A stretch of 64,000 bases of DNA, from the NCBI GenBank assembly GCA_036273455.1, contig DASUHP010000033.1:62001-126000 (forward strand), in the 5' to 3' direction. Both the position numbers and the translations under genes were made by a program. The stretch comes from CAIYRG01 sp036273455 (GTDB lineage: Bacteria; Pseudomonadota; Alphaproteobacteria; Micropepsales; Micropepsaceae). This document shows, piece after piece, positions 28,801 to 36,837 of this stretch; position 1 is the first letter of the stretch, and each line of letters opens with the position of its first letter. The notes beneath the pieces were generated by a model. The model had not been told where the DNA came from. It ran no database searches and worked only from the letters and a program-made list of their open reading frames with translations.

Positions 28801-29098
28801 CACGGCGTCCGGCGGCACGGTCGGCGGCGGCACATTTCCCTGTGCCATCAACAACTACTCCCAGGTCGAACCGGACTTCAGCACATTCGATCTGTCGTTT
28901 GGTTACAACACCGGCATGATCCCCACGAACACTTATCTGCGGAACCTGACGCTGCAGCTCACGGTGCAGAACGTGCTCGGCAAGCATGCCTCATTCGAGT
29001 ATGGCCCGACTTCGGCGACGCGCAACCCGGCGGGCTATGACATCACGATCCCAAATATCGGACGTGTCGTCGGAGTTACCCTGATCAAGAACTGGTAA
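25892..29098 (+). CDS. TonB-dependent receptor 3 of 5 paralogues
   Basis: A 1068-residue receptor, shorter than TBDR1, 2 and 4 because the Gln-rich VTPQQFAQAQVAQ linker is missing: the signal peptide (1-27) is followed almost at once by PETIPEQVLVTGS (36-47). The plug (VNIRGLDATGPRSLMMIDGV, GSDAIAGVINIVLK) and the barrel are intact and it ends in Trp. All eleven family cysteines are present (GLCVID, TCTNCFS, FCDPHAFQC, QCTNG with LACGS, GCPVAANANPTTC, QCTASGG with FPCAI). The start follows aaggggga by a good distance. Confidence 0.95.
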   Translation: MHPNTRLATLMGSASLLTIANSISIHAQQMAQAAPETIPEQVLVTGSLIHGTSAVGVPVTNLGVQDLTQSGNTTISDLFRTVPSAVVEPGPSAVESGGNQERNIEVNIRGLDATGPRSLMMIDGVRFPPQADGLCVIDPSIIPELAVDRVDVLADGASATYGSDAIAGVINIVLKRGFDGATTLLHYGQPTDGGGQTYQASQLWGRTWDGGDITITYEYQDNEPVKGKEHSNFTVTYNPWGLENPNVPIGAAIPGVISIGPPNVVSPVPQNSFAPVPNLVNGTCTNCFSIPRGTGANFSASGTPDVLNWSQLTSMASAAGDNNYVDPLQAGWELAAQQRNSFVLTADQRLFPGVSFFATGFYSNRRVVEKAPSFGGQGLGNYLQTWSVPTINPYYPVGAPDGLMVSYDLAAEVPPVVPAWDISERYQFGLNIDLPYAWTGQIYDSRSYEDTGFYRHFISKAGVNSALGNDGAQATNPATGAPIPFLNLFCDPHAFQCNSPDTLAYISATSSIQARTSIEEKGARFDGPLFDIPAGQIKAAIGALYDGDNVVGGSGSNQGSPGNGPIGQQMTFDPEPYHIWAEFAQVDVPVFGDNFNFPLMRRLDLEGSIRHDAYAGNINLTGETTNPKFAFTWVVDQLVGATVRGSWGSSFRFANEGEFSSILSPIDQSANLPGSGQNLTLQCTNGVAPAGSAAATLVAAGLACGSQPGGIGYGGGPTAVMRQFVNAATGQTEFREGGLSLAPEKALNYTIGLELAPTIDFLKGFDLQTTYYSVKVNGVLGGFLGNQDSASFADPTQRFHFIVPSDLGCPVAANANPTTCAPFVKMVTAAIMDPNNDIGGDLTQVSNVFWMNDTGTTNSGFIHVQGIDWSASYDYDAGDFGAWNIGMTGTYYLHRWSQTVAGGPVIDEYSQDIGPLGGLAQAGVETSPRLIYRTRLGWSDGPFSATLFYNFRSHFYETREGTPPNVNFQCTASGGTVGGGTFPCAINNYSQVEPDFSTFDLSFGYNTGMIPTNTYLRNLTLQLTVQNVLGKHASFEYGPTSATRNPAGYDITIPNIGRVVGVTLIKNW

Positions 29099-29115
29099 TT
29101 TTCTGCGCTACCTGC

Positions 29116-29146
29116 ACGCCGCGAGCCCTGCTCGCGGCGTGTTTTT
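29116..29146 (+). terminator. rho-independent terminator after TBDR3
   Basis: A 10-bp stem (29116-29125 with 29131-29140, loop ccctg) is followed by gttttt. Nearly the same stem and loop follow TBDR4 and TBDR5, which marks receptor plus terminator as the duplicated unit. Confidence 0.93.
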
Positions 29147-29641
29147 ATTGCTAGCCCGTTTGCGCATTTCCGCTCGTAAAAACGGTGCGACAAAAATGAC
29201 ACAATTCGCAACGTTATGGTTGTAAGCAATCCGTAAGCTTCCGCAGCTTGCTTCCGAATCATTGTGTAAAATGTCGTAATTCCAAAACGTTAGATGCTTC
29301 GCCGGCGCCTGCCGCCAAATGCCCTCTGCGCAAAACATGGTAAATGGCGTCTTGATGCAACTATAGGGGTGTTCTTACTATCGAGATGAAACGGGGGGAG
29401 CGCGGCCATGACATTGGCCCGTCCGAGGTACTTTACCTGCATCTGCTATCGCGCAGACAGCAGGCTGCACGACATCGATTCCCGATCGCCTGTTTGCTGC
29501 CGATCCGTAGCGGTCTGGCAGTGTATAATTTCCGTACACGGTCTAAACGAGGCGGGTGAACGCTGCCGGTGTTCATGACTGCAGCGATTGTGTTGTGTTG
29601 AGTCGGCATCAGTAAAGGAGTTGGCATCTCGGCGAACAACT
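29147..29641. other. TBDR4 leader region, no gene seen
   Basis: About 500 bases without a convincing gene. Two blocks resemble the TBDR5 leader: one at 29369-29411 (gtgtt, ttactatc, aaacgggggg, gccatg in order) and one from 29598 to the start (gagtcggcat, cagtaaaggagttgg, then the hairpin and ribosome-binding site). The region is probably transcribed leader plus promoter. Confidence 0.55.
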
Positions 29642-29667
29642 GGTGCCATTACGGCACCGAGGGGGAC
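29642..29667 (+). promoter_or_regulatory. hairpin plus strong ribosome-binding site of TBDR4
   Basis: ggtgcc (29642-29647) pairs with ggcacc (29653-29658). The run gaggggga follows directly, before the ATG at 29670. This supports 29670 as the start rather than the in-frame ATG at 29643, which lies inside the hairpin. Confidence 0.6.
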
Positions 29668-29669
29668 AC

Positions 29670-32600
29670 ATGAATCCGGCGACGACACGCTTTGCATCCC
29701 TGATGGGTTCGGTATCGCTGTTCACTGTGGCGAATGCCTTGGCGGCGCATGGGCAGGAGATTGCCCAGTTGCAGACGCTGCAAGTGACTCCGCAGCAATT
29801 CGCTCAGGCGCAAGTGGCGCAGAATGCGGTCCCGGCACAAATGGCACAGGCGACTCCGGAAAGCGTGCCGGAACAGGTGCTCGTTACCGGATCACTGATC
29901 CACGGCACCGCGGCGGTCGGCGTGCCCGTAACCAATCTCGGCGTTCAGGATTTCACCCAGACCGGCGCCGTCACGATCGGCGATTTGTTCCGCACGGTCC
30001 CGGCAGCCAATGTTTCGATCGGTCCGTCTGCGACCAATTCGGGGGGCCATCAGGAACGCGAAACCCGGGTGAACCTCCGCGATCTCGATGCGACCGGTCC
30101 GCGTTCACTGCTGATGGTCGACGGCGTGCGCTTTCCTCCGCAGGCGGATGGTCTCTGCGCGATCGATCCGTCGATCATTCCGGCGCTGGCGCTCGACCGC
30201 GTGGACATCCTTGCCGATGGCGCGTCCGCAACCTACGGCTCAGATGCGATCGCCGGCGTGATCAATGTCATATTGAAGCGTGGCTTCGACGGTGCGACGA
30301 CCTTGCTGCACACGGAAATGCCGACCGATGGCGGTGGTGTGCAGTACCAGGCCTCGCAACTATGGGGGCGTACCTGGCAGGGCGGCGATATCACACTCAC
30401 TTATGAATGGACGGACGAGAAGCCGGTCAAAGCCAGCGAACATTCCAAATTCACGGTGAACTTTTTGCCGTGGGGGCTGCAGGATCCCTACGTGCCTATC
30501 GGCGCGTCGATTCCCGGCACGATCTCGACCGGCGATCCGAATGTGGTCACGCCAGTGCCCGCTGCCGTGACGCCGGTCCCCCTGCTCGTAAATGGAGTGT
30601 GCACAAATTGCTTCGCGATCCCGCGCGGCACCGGGGCCAATTTTAATCCCGGAGCAGGCGGTTTTGGACCGCAACTGCCAGGCAGCGCGGCAACCCTGAA
30701 CTGGGCGACTCTGAAGCAGACGAACCTGAGCAATTTCGTCGATCCGACTTCGGGCACCGGTGGTTGGGAGCTGGCTGCGCAGCAAAAGAATTCCTTCGTC
30801 ATGACCCTGGATCAGCGACTGCTGCCCGGTGTTTCGTTCTTCTTTTCGGGATTCTACACCAACCGCCGCATCGAAGAACACCTTCCCTCCTTTGGCGGTC
30901 AGGGTCTCGGCAACTATACCCAGACGCTCAATGTCCCGACGACGAACCCGTATTATCCGACCGGCGCGCCGCCGGGACTGGAGGTTTCGTATAACTTCGC
31001 GAAAGAGGATCCACCGTTTAACCCGGCATGGGAAATTTCCGAACGTTACCAGTTTGGATTCAATCTGGATCTTCCCTTTGGCTGGAACGGGCAAGTCTAT
31101 GATTCGCGCAGCTATGAAGATGTCGGCTATCTGAGCCACGTGGTGAGCGGCAACGCAATCAATCAGGCATTGGGCAATACTCCCGGTTTACCGCCCAATA
31201 TTCCGTATTTGAATGTGTTCTGCGATCCCTACGCGTTCCAATGCAATTCGCCGGCGACGCTGGACTATATCCGCGCGGAGAGGACACAAGGCGCGCACTC
31301 CACGATCGATGAGAAGGGGGCACGCTTTGATGGCCCGATTCCGTTCGATCTTCCGGCCGGACAGATCAAAGTGGGCATTGGCGGTCTTTACGATGGAGAT
31401 AACGTCAATGGCTGGGGCGGGTTTACCACCGGCGCTATCGGGAATCCGCCGATCAGCCAGGCCATCACTTACGATCAGGAGCCCTATCACATTTTGGCGG
31501 GTTTTGCGCAGCTCGACCTGCCGGTCTTCGGCGACAACTTCAATCTTCCACTTGTCCGCAGGCTCGATATCGAAGGCTCGTTCCGCTATGACAGCTACAG
31601 CGGCAACATCAACGCCACCGGCACCACGAAGAATCCCAAAGTCGCATTCACCTGGGTGGTCGATGACACGGCTGGCCTGACCGTCCGGGGAAGCTGGGGA
31701 TCATCGTTCCGCTTCGCCAATGAAGGCGAATTCTCGAGTGTCCTCAGCCCGGTCGATCAGTCGGTCAATCTGGTTGGGTCGAGCCAATCCGATACCATAT
31801 CCTGCACCGGCGGTAAGCCGCCGCCGGGCACTTTGGCGGCAGATCTGTTCGCGGCGGGTTTTGGCTGCGGCAGCACACCCGGCGGTATCTCCTATGGTGG
31901 CGGACCGTTACCCGTAATGCGGATCTACACTGATCCGAGCGGCGCGACCCATCAGCGCGAAGGCGGCGTCTCGCTCGCACCCGAAACAGCGCTGAACTAC
32001 AGCGTCGGAGTCGAATTCGCGCCGCAATTCGACTTTCTCAAGGGCCTTGATCTCCAGGCCACCTGGTACAGCATCAAGATCAACGGCGTGCTGGGCGGAT
32101 TCCTTGGCGAAGGCGATACTGCGTCACTGGCGAGTACGGTCCAGCGGTTTCATTTGATCGTGCCGAGCGATCTCGGCTGCCCGGTTGCGGCCAACGCCAA
32201 TCCCACGACTTGCGCGCCGTTCGAGACCATGGTCCGCGCCGCGCTTAACGATCCGAACACCGACTCGAATATCAGTCAGTTGACGAATGTTTACTGGCTC
32301 AACGATTCGGGCACCTTCGGCAGCGGCTTTATCCATGCCGAGGGCGTGGACTGGAACGGCAGCTATGACTTCGACGCAGGTGACTTCGGCGCCTGGAATA
32401 TCGGCGCGACCGGAACCTATTACCTGCACCGCGGGGATCAGACGGTGACTGGCGGCCCCATTATCGATGATTACCACCAGGATCTCGGTTCGGTCGGTGG
32501 TGTCTCACCGGGTTTGGTCGAAACCCTGCCGAGACTGAAATACCGGGCGCGGGTCGGCTGGAGCAATGGGCCGTTCACTGCGACCCTGTTCTACAATTTC

Positions 32601-32954
32601 CAGTCGCATTTCTTCGAGACGCGTGTCGTTCCACCGCCGAACGTGAATTTCCAGTGCACCACATCGGGGGGCACGATCGGCGGCGGAACCCTGCCCTGCG
32701 CGATCAGCAATTTCAGCAATATCGAGCCGGCCTGGAACACCTTCGATTTGTCGCTGGGCTACAACACCGGCGATCTCCCGGAGAGTGAGTACCTGAAACG
32801 GCTAACGATCCAGCTGACGATTAACAACATTATGGGCATCCATTCGCCGTTCGAATATGGCCCCACATCGGTCACGCGTAACCCTGGCGGGTTTGACATC
32901 ACGCGGTCGGATCTGGGCCGCGTCGTGGGACTGACCCTGGTCAAGAACTGGTAG
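29670..32954 (+). CDS. TonB-dependent receptor 4 of 5 paralogues
   Basis: A 1094-residue receptor of the same family. I start at 29670 (MNPATTRFASLMGSVSLF) because this gives the family signal peptide behind a strong ribosome-binding site. It has the long Gln-rich linker with VTPQQFAQAQVAQ, and EQVLVTGS near 68-75. The plug motif reads VNLRDLDATGPRS, with Asp where the four paralogues have the conserved Gly of RGLD, so plug function may be altered. The barrel is intact and ends in Trp. All eleven family cysteines are kept, although the third pair differs around them (SCTGGKPPPG with FGCGS). Confidence 0.94.
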   Translation: MNPATTRFASLMGSVSLFTVANALAAHGQEIAQLQTLQVTPQQFAQAQVAQNAVPAQMAQATPESVPEQVLVTGSLIHGTAAVGVPVTNLGVQDFTQTGAVTIGDLFRTVPAANVSIGPSATNSGGHQERETRVNLRDLDATGPRSLLMVDGVRFPPQADGLCAIDPSIIPALALDRVDILADGASATYGSDAIAGVINVILKRGFDGATTLLHTEMPTDGGGVQYQASQLWGRTWQGGDITLTYEWTDEKPVKASEHSKFTVNFLPWGLQDPYVPIGASIPGTISTGDPNVVTPVPAAVTPVPLLVNGVCTNCFAIPRGTGANFNPGAGGFGPQLPGSAATLNWATLKQTNLSNFVDPTSGTGGWELAAQQKNSFVMTLDQRLLPGVSFFFSGFYTNRRIEEHLPSFGGQGLGNYTQTLNVPTTNPYYPTGAPPGLEVSYNFAKEDPPFNPAWEISERYQFGFNLDLPFGWNGQVYDSRSYEDVGYLSHVVSGNAINQALGNTPGLPPNIPYLNVFCDPYAFQCNSPATLDYIRAERTQGAHSTIDEKGARFDGPIPFDLPAGQIKVGIGGLYDGDNVNGWGGFTTGAIGNPPISQAITYDQEPYHILAGFAQLDLPVFGDNFNLPLVRRLDIEGSFRYDSYSGNINATGTTKNPKVAFTWVVDDTAGLTVRGSWGSSFRFANEGEFSSVLSPVDQSVNLVGSSQSDTISCTGGKPPPGTLAADLFAAGFGCGSTPGGISYGGGPLPVMRIYTDPSGATHQREGGVSLAPETALNYSVGVEFAPQFDFLKGLDLQATWYSIKINGVLGGFLGEGDTASLASTVQRFHLIVPSDLGCPVAANANPTTCAPFETMVRAALNDPNTDSNISQLTNVYWLNDSGTFGSGFIHAEGVDWNGSYDFDAGDFGAWNIGATGTYYLHRGDQTVTGGPIIDDYHQDLGSVGGVSPGLVETLPRLKYRARVGWSNGPFTATLFYNFQSHFFETRVVPPPNVNFQCTTSGGTIGGGTLPCAISNFSNIEPAWNTFDLSLGYNTGDLPESEYLKRLTIQLTINNIMGIHSPFEYGPTSVTRNPGGFDITRSDLGRVVGLTLVKNW

Positions 32955-32970
32955 ACTGAGGACTTGAGCA

Positions 32971-33006
32971 ACACGCCGCGAGCCGTGCTCGCGGCGTGTT
33001 TTTTTA
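32971..33006 (+). terminator. rho-independent terminator after TBDR4
   Basis: A 12-bp stem (32971-32982 with 32988-32999, loop ccgtg) runs into eight T. It is the same element as after TBDR3 and TBDR5, one loop base apart. Confidence 0.95.
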
Positions 33007-33485
33007 TAATCACAATACTGGCTGGCGGCTCGCCTGTGCGGTCTTTGCTCGAGATATTCTTTCCCTTCCTGCCCTTAGCTGTGGTCAGAAGCGGCATTGC
33101 TGGACGCCGGGATTCTTAAAATTCAATCATCTTGCGACAACTTAAGCGTGTGTTTACTATCCCTCTAAACGGGGGGGTAATGCGCCATGCTTTGCGCCGG
33201 TCGGGAATATGTCGCCGGCTTTTGCGACAGTCGCAGACGGGTCGCCGCATGGGCAGGCGGTTTGGATTCCCGCGTTTCGAGCCGTCCCGATGAACGCGGT
33301 CCTCGCGCCGCGTTGGATTTGCCACCGGATATTCATCCCATCCATTACGGCTGCCGGCGCATGAAACTCCGTATACGTCCAGACTCCTCCACGCGCGCCT
33401 TGCCCGTGGTTACGGTGCGCCACGGGCATGTTGCGTTCAGTCGGCATGACATGAGTACAGGAGTTGGGATTACGTCAAACAGCTA
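33007..33485. other. TBDR5 leader region, no gene seen
   Basis: About 480 bases without a convincing gene. Blocks at 33149-33189 and from 33434 to the start resemble the TBDR4 leader, with a less similar stretch of about 245 bases between them. I looked for a cobalamin riboswitch and an Irr/Fur-like palindrome and found none that I would defend. Confidence 0.5.
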
Positions 33486-33510
33486 GTGCCACTCGGCACG
33501 CAAGGGGGAC
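33486..33510 (+). promoter_or_regulatory. hairpin plus strong ribosome-binding site of TBDR5
   Basis: gtgcc (33486-33490) pairs with ggcac (33495-33499) over the loop actc. The run aaggggga follows, then the ATG at 33514. Confidence 0.6.
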
Positions 33511-33513
33511 AGC

Positions 33514-36500
33514 ATGAATCCGGTGACGACGCGTTTTGCATCCCTGATGGGATCGGTATCGTTTTTAACGTTGACCAATGTTGTGACCGCGCATGCCCAG
33601 GCGCAAATGGCGCAGGCAATTCCGGAAACTATCCCGGAACAGGTGCTCGTCACCGGATCACTGATCCATGGCACGGCGGCGGTCGGCGTGCCGGTAACCA
33701 ACCTGGGCGTTCAGGACTTTACGCAAACTGGCGCCGTCACTATCGGCGATCTTTTCCGTACGGTTCCGGAAGCCAATGTTGCGCCCGGACCCTCCGCCCT
33801 GAACTCCGGCGGGCATCAGGAGCGCGAAACGCGCGTCAATATCCGTGGCCTTGACGCGACAGGACCTCGCTCACTGTTAATGGTGGACGGCGTGCGGTTC
33901 CCGCCCCAAGCCGACGGCATTTGCGCGATTGATCCCTCGATCATTCCGTCGCTTGCGCTTGATCGCGTGGACATTCTGGCCGACGGAGCCTCCGCGACTT
34001 ATGGCTCAGACGCCATCGCCGGTGTGATTAACATCATTCTGAAGCGGGGTTTTGACGGCGCAGTGACACAGCTCCACGCCGCGGCAGCGACCGATGGCGG
34101 CGGAACGCAGTACCAAGCCTCGCAATTATGGGGCCGCACCTGGGACGGCGGCGATATCACACTGACTTACGAATGGACCACCGAAATGCCGGTCAAAGGA
34201 ACGGTTCATTCGAAGTTCACCACCAACTTCAACCCGTGGGGGCTGGAGGATCCATTCCTCCCGATAAGCGCAGCGATCCCGGGCGTAATCTCCACGGGTG
34301 CACCCAAGGTCGTCACGACAATACCGAAAGGGTCATCGGATGTTCCTCTGCTCGTGGCCGGGACCTGTACCAACTGCTGGTCGATCCCCCGCGGCACCGG
34401 AGCGAACTGGTCTGCTGGTGCTTTAGGCAGTGGTCCGACCGCGCCGAGCAGCGCACCCGGCGTTCTTAATTGGGCGACCCTGACCGGCAGCGCCGCCAAC
34501 TCTGGCGACAACAACTTCGTCGATCCGTTGACAACAGGTTGGGAGCTGGCAGGCCAGCAGAAAAATTCCTTCGTCGCAACAGTCGACCAGCGGCTGTTTC
34601 CAGGCGTGTCGTTCTTCGGCTCCGGCTTTTACACCAATCGCCGGGTCGATGAAGTGCTGCCGTCGTTTGGCGGACAGGGTCTCGGCAGCTATCTCCAGAC
34701 CTGGACAGTGCCCACCACGAATCCGTACTACCCGGTGGGCGCACCAGCCGGCTTACAGGTGTCCTATGACCTTGCCCACGAACTGCCGCCCACCATCCCG
34801 GCATGGGAGATTTCCTGGCGTTACCAGTTCGGTGTGAACCTCGATTTGCCGTTTGGCTGGGACGGGCAAATCTATGATTCACGCAGCTACGAAAATGTCG
34901 GCTTCATTCGCCATTTTGTCAGCACAGCGGCAGTCACGGCAGCGCTGAACGGAAGCAAACCCGCGACAGTCCCCTATCTGAACATCTTCTGCGATCCCTA
35001 TGCCTTCCAGTGCAATTCCCCGGCCACACTGGCCTATATAGCGGCGACCTCGGATATCTATGTCCATTATTCGATCGACGAGAAAGGCGCGAAATTTGAT
35101 GGCCCCTTGCTGGACCTTCCGGGCGGCCAGGCGAAGATAGCCATCGGCGGTCTATACGACGGCGACAACGTCAGCGGGGCATCCGGGAACAACCAAACGA
35201 TTCCGGGAAATCCCCCGGTCAATCAATCCAATACACCCTTTTTCGAGCCCTATCACATCCTCGCCGGCTTCGCCCAGCTCGACATTCCGATCTTCGGCGA
35301 CAACCTAAATCTGCCACTCGTGCGAAAGCTCGATATCGAGGGCTCATTCCGGTACGACGACTATGGTGGAAGCACGGCCCTCAACGGGTCGACAAAGAAT
35401 CCCAAGGTGGCATTCACCTGGCTAATCGATGAACTGGTTGGCGCCACGGTTCGCGGCAGTTGGGGAACCAATTTCCGCTTCGCCAACGCGGGCGAGTACT
35501 CGACGGTGCTCAGCGGCGCCGATCAATCGATCAATCTCCCCACCTCATCGCAGAACCTCGCCATTTCCTGCGGCAGCGGCGGAACACCAGCGGCGGGCAG
35601 TGCGGCAGCGGTATTGTTTGCCGCGGGTTTCGCCTGCGGTTCGACACCCGGTGGAGTTTCCTATGGTGGTGGACCGGAACCAGTGTTGCGCAGTTACACC
35701 GACGCAGCCACCGGACAGGTCGTTTCGCGCGAAGGCGGCACTGCACTTGCCCCAGAGAAAGCCGTCAATTACAGCCTCGGGTTCGAACTTGCGCCCACCT
35801 TCGCTCTGCTGCGCGGCCTCGATCTCCAGGCGACGTGGTACAGCGTCAAGATCAACGGGCAGTTGAGCGGAAACCTGAATCTTGGTAGCTCGGCATTCGC
35901 CGATCCGACGCAGCGCTATCACATCATCGTCCCCAGCGACCTCGGATGTCCGGTGTCGGCCAATGCGAATCCGACAAGCTGCGCTCCGTTCGTAATCATG
36001 GCTTCCGCCGCCCTGAATGATCCCCGTGGCGACGCGAACATCAGCCAGCTCAGCAACCTTGCCTTCATCAACGATTCCGGCACGGTCGGCACCGGCTTCC
36101 TGCATGTCTCCGGCATTGACTGGAACGGCAGCTATGATTTGGATCTCGGCGATCTTGGCGCCTGGAATATCGGCGCCACCGGGACCTATTACCTGCACCG
36201 ATTCAGCCAGACTGTCGCGGGCGGGACGATCATCGACCAGTATCATCAAACTCTTGGCTCAATTGGCGGAGTTGCGGAAAGCGGCGTCGAAACGCTTCCC
36301 AGGCTCAATTACCGCGCCCGTATCGGCTGGAGCAATGGGCCGCTCAGTGCCACACTGTTTTACAATTACAATTCCCACTTCTTTGATTTCCGGCAAAGCG
36401 TACCGCCCAACGTCAATATGCAGTGCACGGCGTCCGGCGGCACGATGGGCGGCGGAACATTCCCCTGCGCGATTGGCAATTACACGCGATATATCCCCGC

Positions 36501-36723
36501 CTGGAACACATTCGATCTGTCCCTCGGCTACAACACCGGCGACATTCCGGCCAATGATTATCTGAAGCGCATAACCCTGCAATTGACGGTTCAGAATCTT
36601 ATGGGCATCCATTCCGCGTTTTCATACGGGCCCAACTCCTCGACGCGTAATCCCGGCGGCTACGATCTCACCCATTCCGATCTTGGACGCCTCATTGGCC
36701 TGACGATCGTCAAGACCTGGTAG
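33514..36723 (+). CDS. TonB-dependent receptor 5 of 5 paralogues
   Basis: A 1069-residue receptor. Like TBDR3 it lacks the VTPQQFAQAQVAQ linker: the signal peptide (1-28) leads straight to PETIPEQVLVTGS (37-49). The plug (VNIRGLDATGPRSLLMVDGV, GSDAIAGVINIILK) and the barrel are intact. It ends KTW rather than the KNW of the others. All eleven cysteines are present (GICAID, TCTNCWS, FCDPYAFQC, SCGSGG with FACGS, GCPVSANANPTSC, QCTASGG with FPCAI). The PiuC-type dioxygenase gene follows 114 bases later on the same strand, behind a terminator. Confidence 0.95.
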   Translation: MNPVTTRFASLMGSVSFLTLTNVVTAHAQAQMAQAIPETIPEQVLVTGSLIHGTAAVGVPVTNLGVQDFTQTGAVTIGDLFRTVPEANVAPGPSALNSGGHQERETRVNIRGLDATGPRSLLMVDGVRFPPQADGICAIDPSIIPSLALDRVDILADGASATYGSDAIAGVINIILKRGFDGAVTQLHAAAATDGGGTQYQASQLWGRTWDGGDITLTYEWTTEMPVKGTVHSKFTTNFNPWGLEDPFLPISAAIPGVISTGAPKVVTTIPKGSSDVPLLVAGTCTNCWSIPRGTGANWSAGALGSGPTAPSSAPGVLNWATLTGSAANSGDNNFVDPLTTGWELAGQQKNSFVATVDQRLFPGVSFFGSGFYTNRRVDEVLPSFGGQGLGSYLQTWTVPTTNPYYPVGAPAGLQVSYDLAHELPPTIPAWEISWRYQFGVNLDLPFGWDGQIYDSRSYENVGFIRHFVSTAAVTAALNGSKPATVPYLNIFCDPYAFQCNSPATLAYIAATSDIYVHYSIDEKGAKFDGPLLDLPGGQAKIAIGGLYDGDNVSGASGNNQTIPGNPPVNQSNTPFFEPYHILAGFAQLDIPIFGDNLNLPLVRKLDIEGSFRYDDYGGSTALNGSTKNPKVAFTWLIDELVGATVRGSWGTNFRFANAGEYSTVLSGADQSINLPTSSQNLAISCGSGGTPAAGSAAAVLFAAGFACGSTPGGVSYGGGPEPVLRSYTDAATGQVVSREGGTALAPEKAVNYSLGFELAPTFALLRGLDLQATWYSVKINGQLSGNLNLGSSAFADPTQRYHIIVPSDLGCPVSANANPTSCAPFVIMASAALNDPRGDANISQLSNLAFINDSGTVGTGFLHVSGIDWNGSYDLDLGDLGAWNIGATGTYYLHRFSQTVAGGTIIDQYHQTLGSIGGVAESGVETLPRLNYRARIGWSNGPLSATLFYNYNSHFFDFRQSVPPNVNMQCTASGGTMGGGTFPCAIGNYTRYIPAWNTFDLSLGYNTGDIPANDYLKRITLQLTVQNLMGIHSAFSYGPNSSTRNPGGYDLTHSDLGRLIGLTIVKTW

Positions 36724-36741
36724 TCTGGATGGCTTCAATGG

Positions 36742-36773
36742 CACGCCGCGAGCCCTGCTCGCGGCGTGTTTTT
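36742..36773 (+). terminator. rho-independent terminator after TBDR5
   Basis: An 11-bp stem (36742-36752 with 36758-36768, loop ccctg) is followed by five T. It is the third copy of the TBDR3/TBDR4 terminator. Confidence 0.93.
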
Positions 36774-36837
36774 GTCCGGGCGACGGCAGCGAGGGCCCAT
36801 GCTATATCGCCTCGAATCCCGAGGCGGGGCCGCCACC

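Noticed and set aside
33007..33513. Cobalamin riboswitch in the TBDR5 leader
   Set aside because: A gccact-like word occurs but I found no B12 box or the surrounding paired arms.
14405..33513. Fur or Irr boxes in receptor leaders
   Set aside because: I found no convincing palindrome of the known types, so iron control is not claimed even though PiuC is present.
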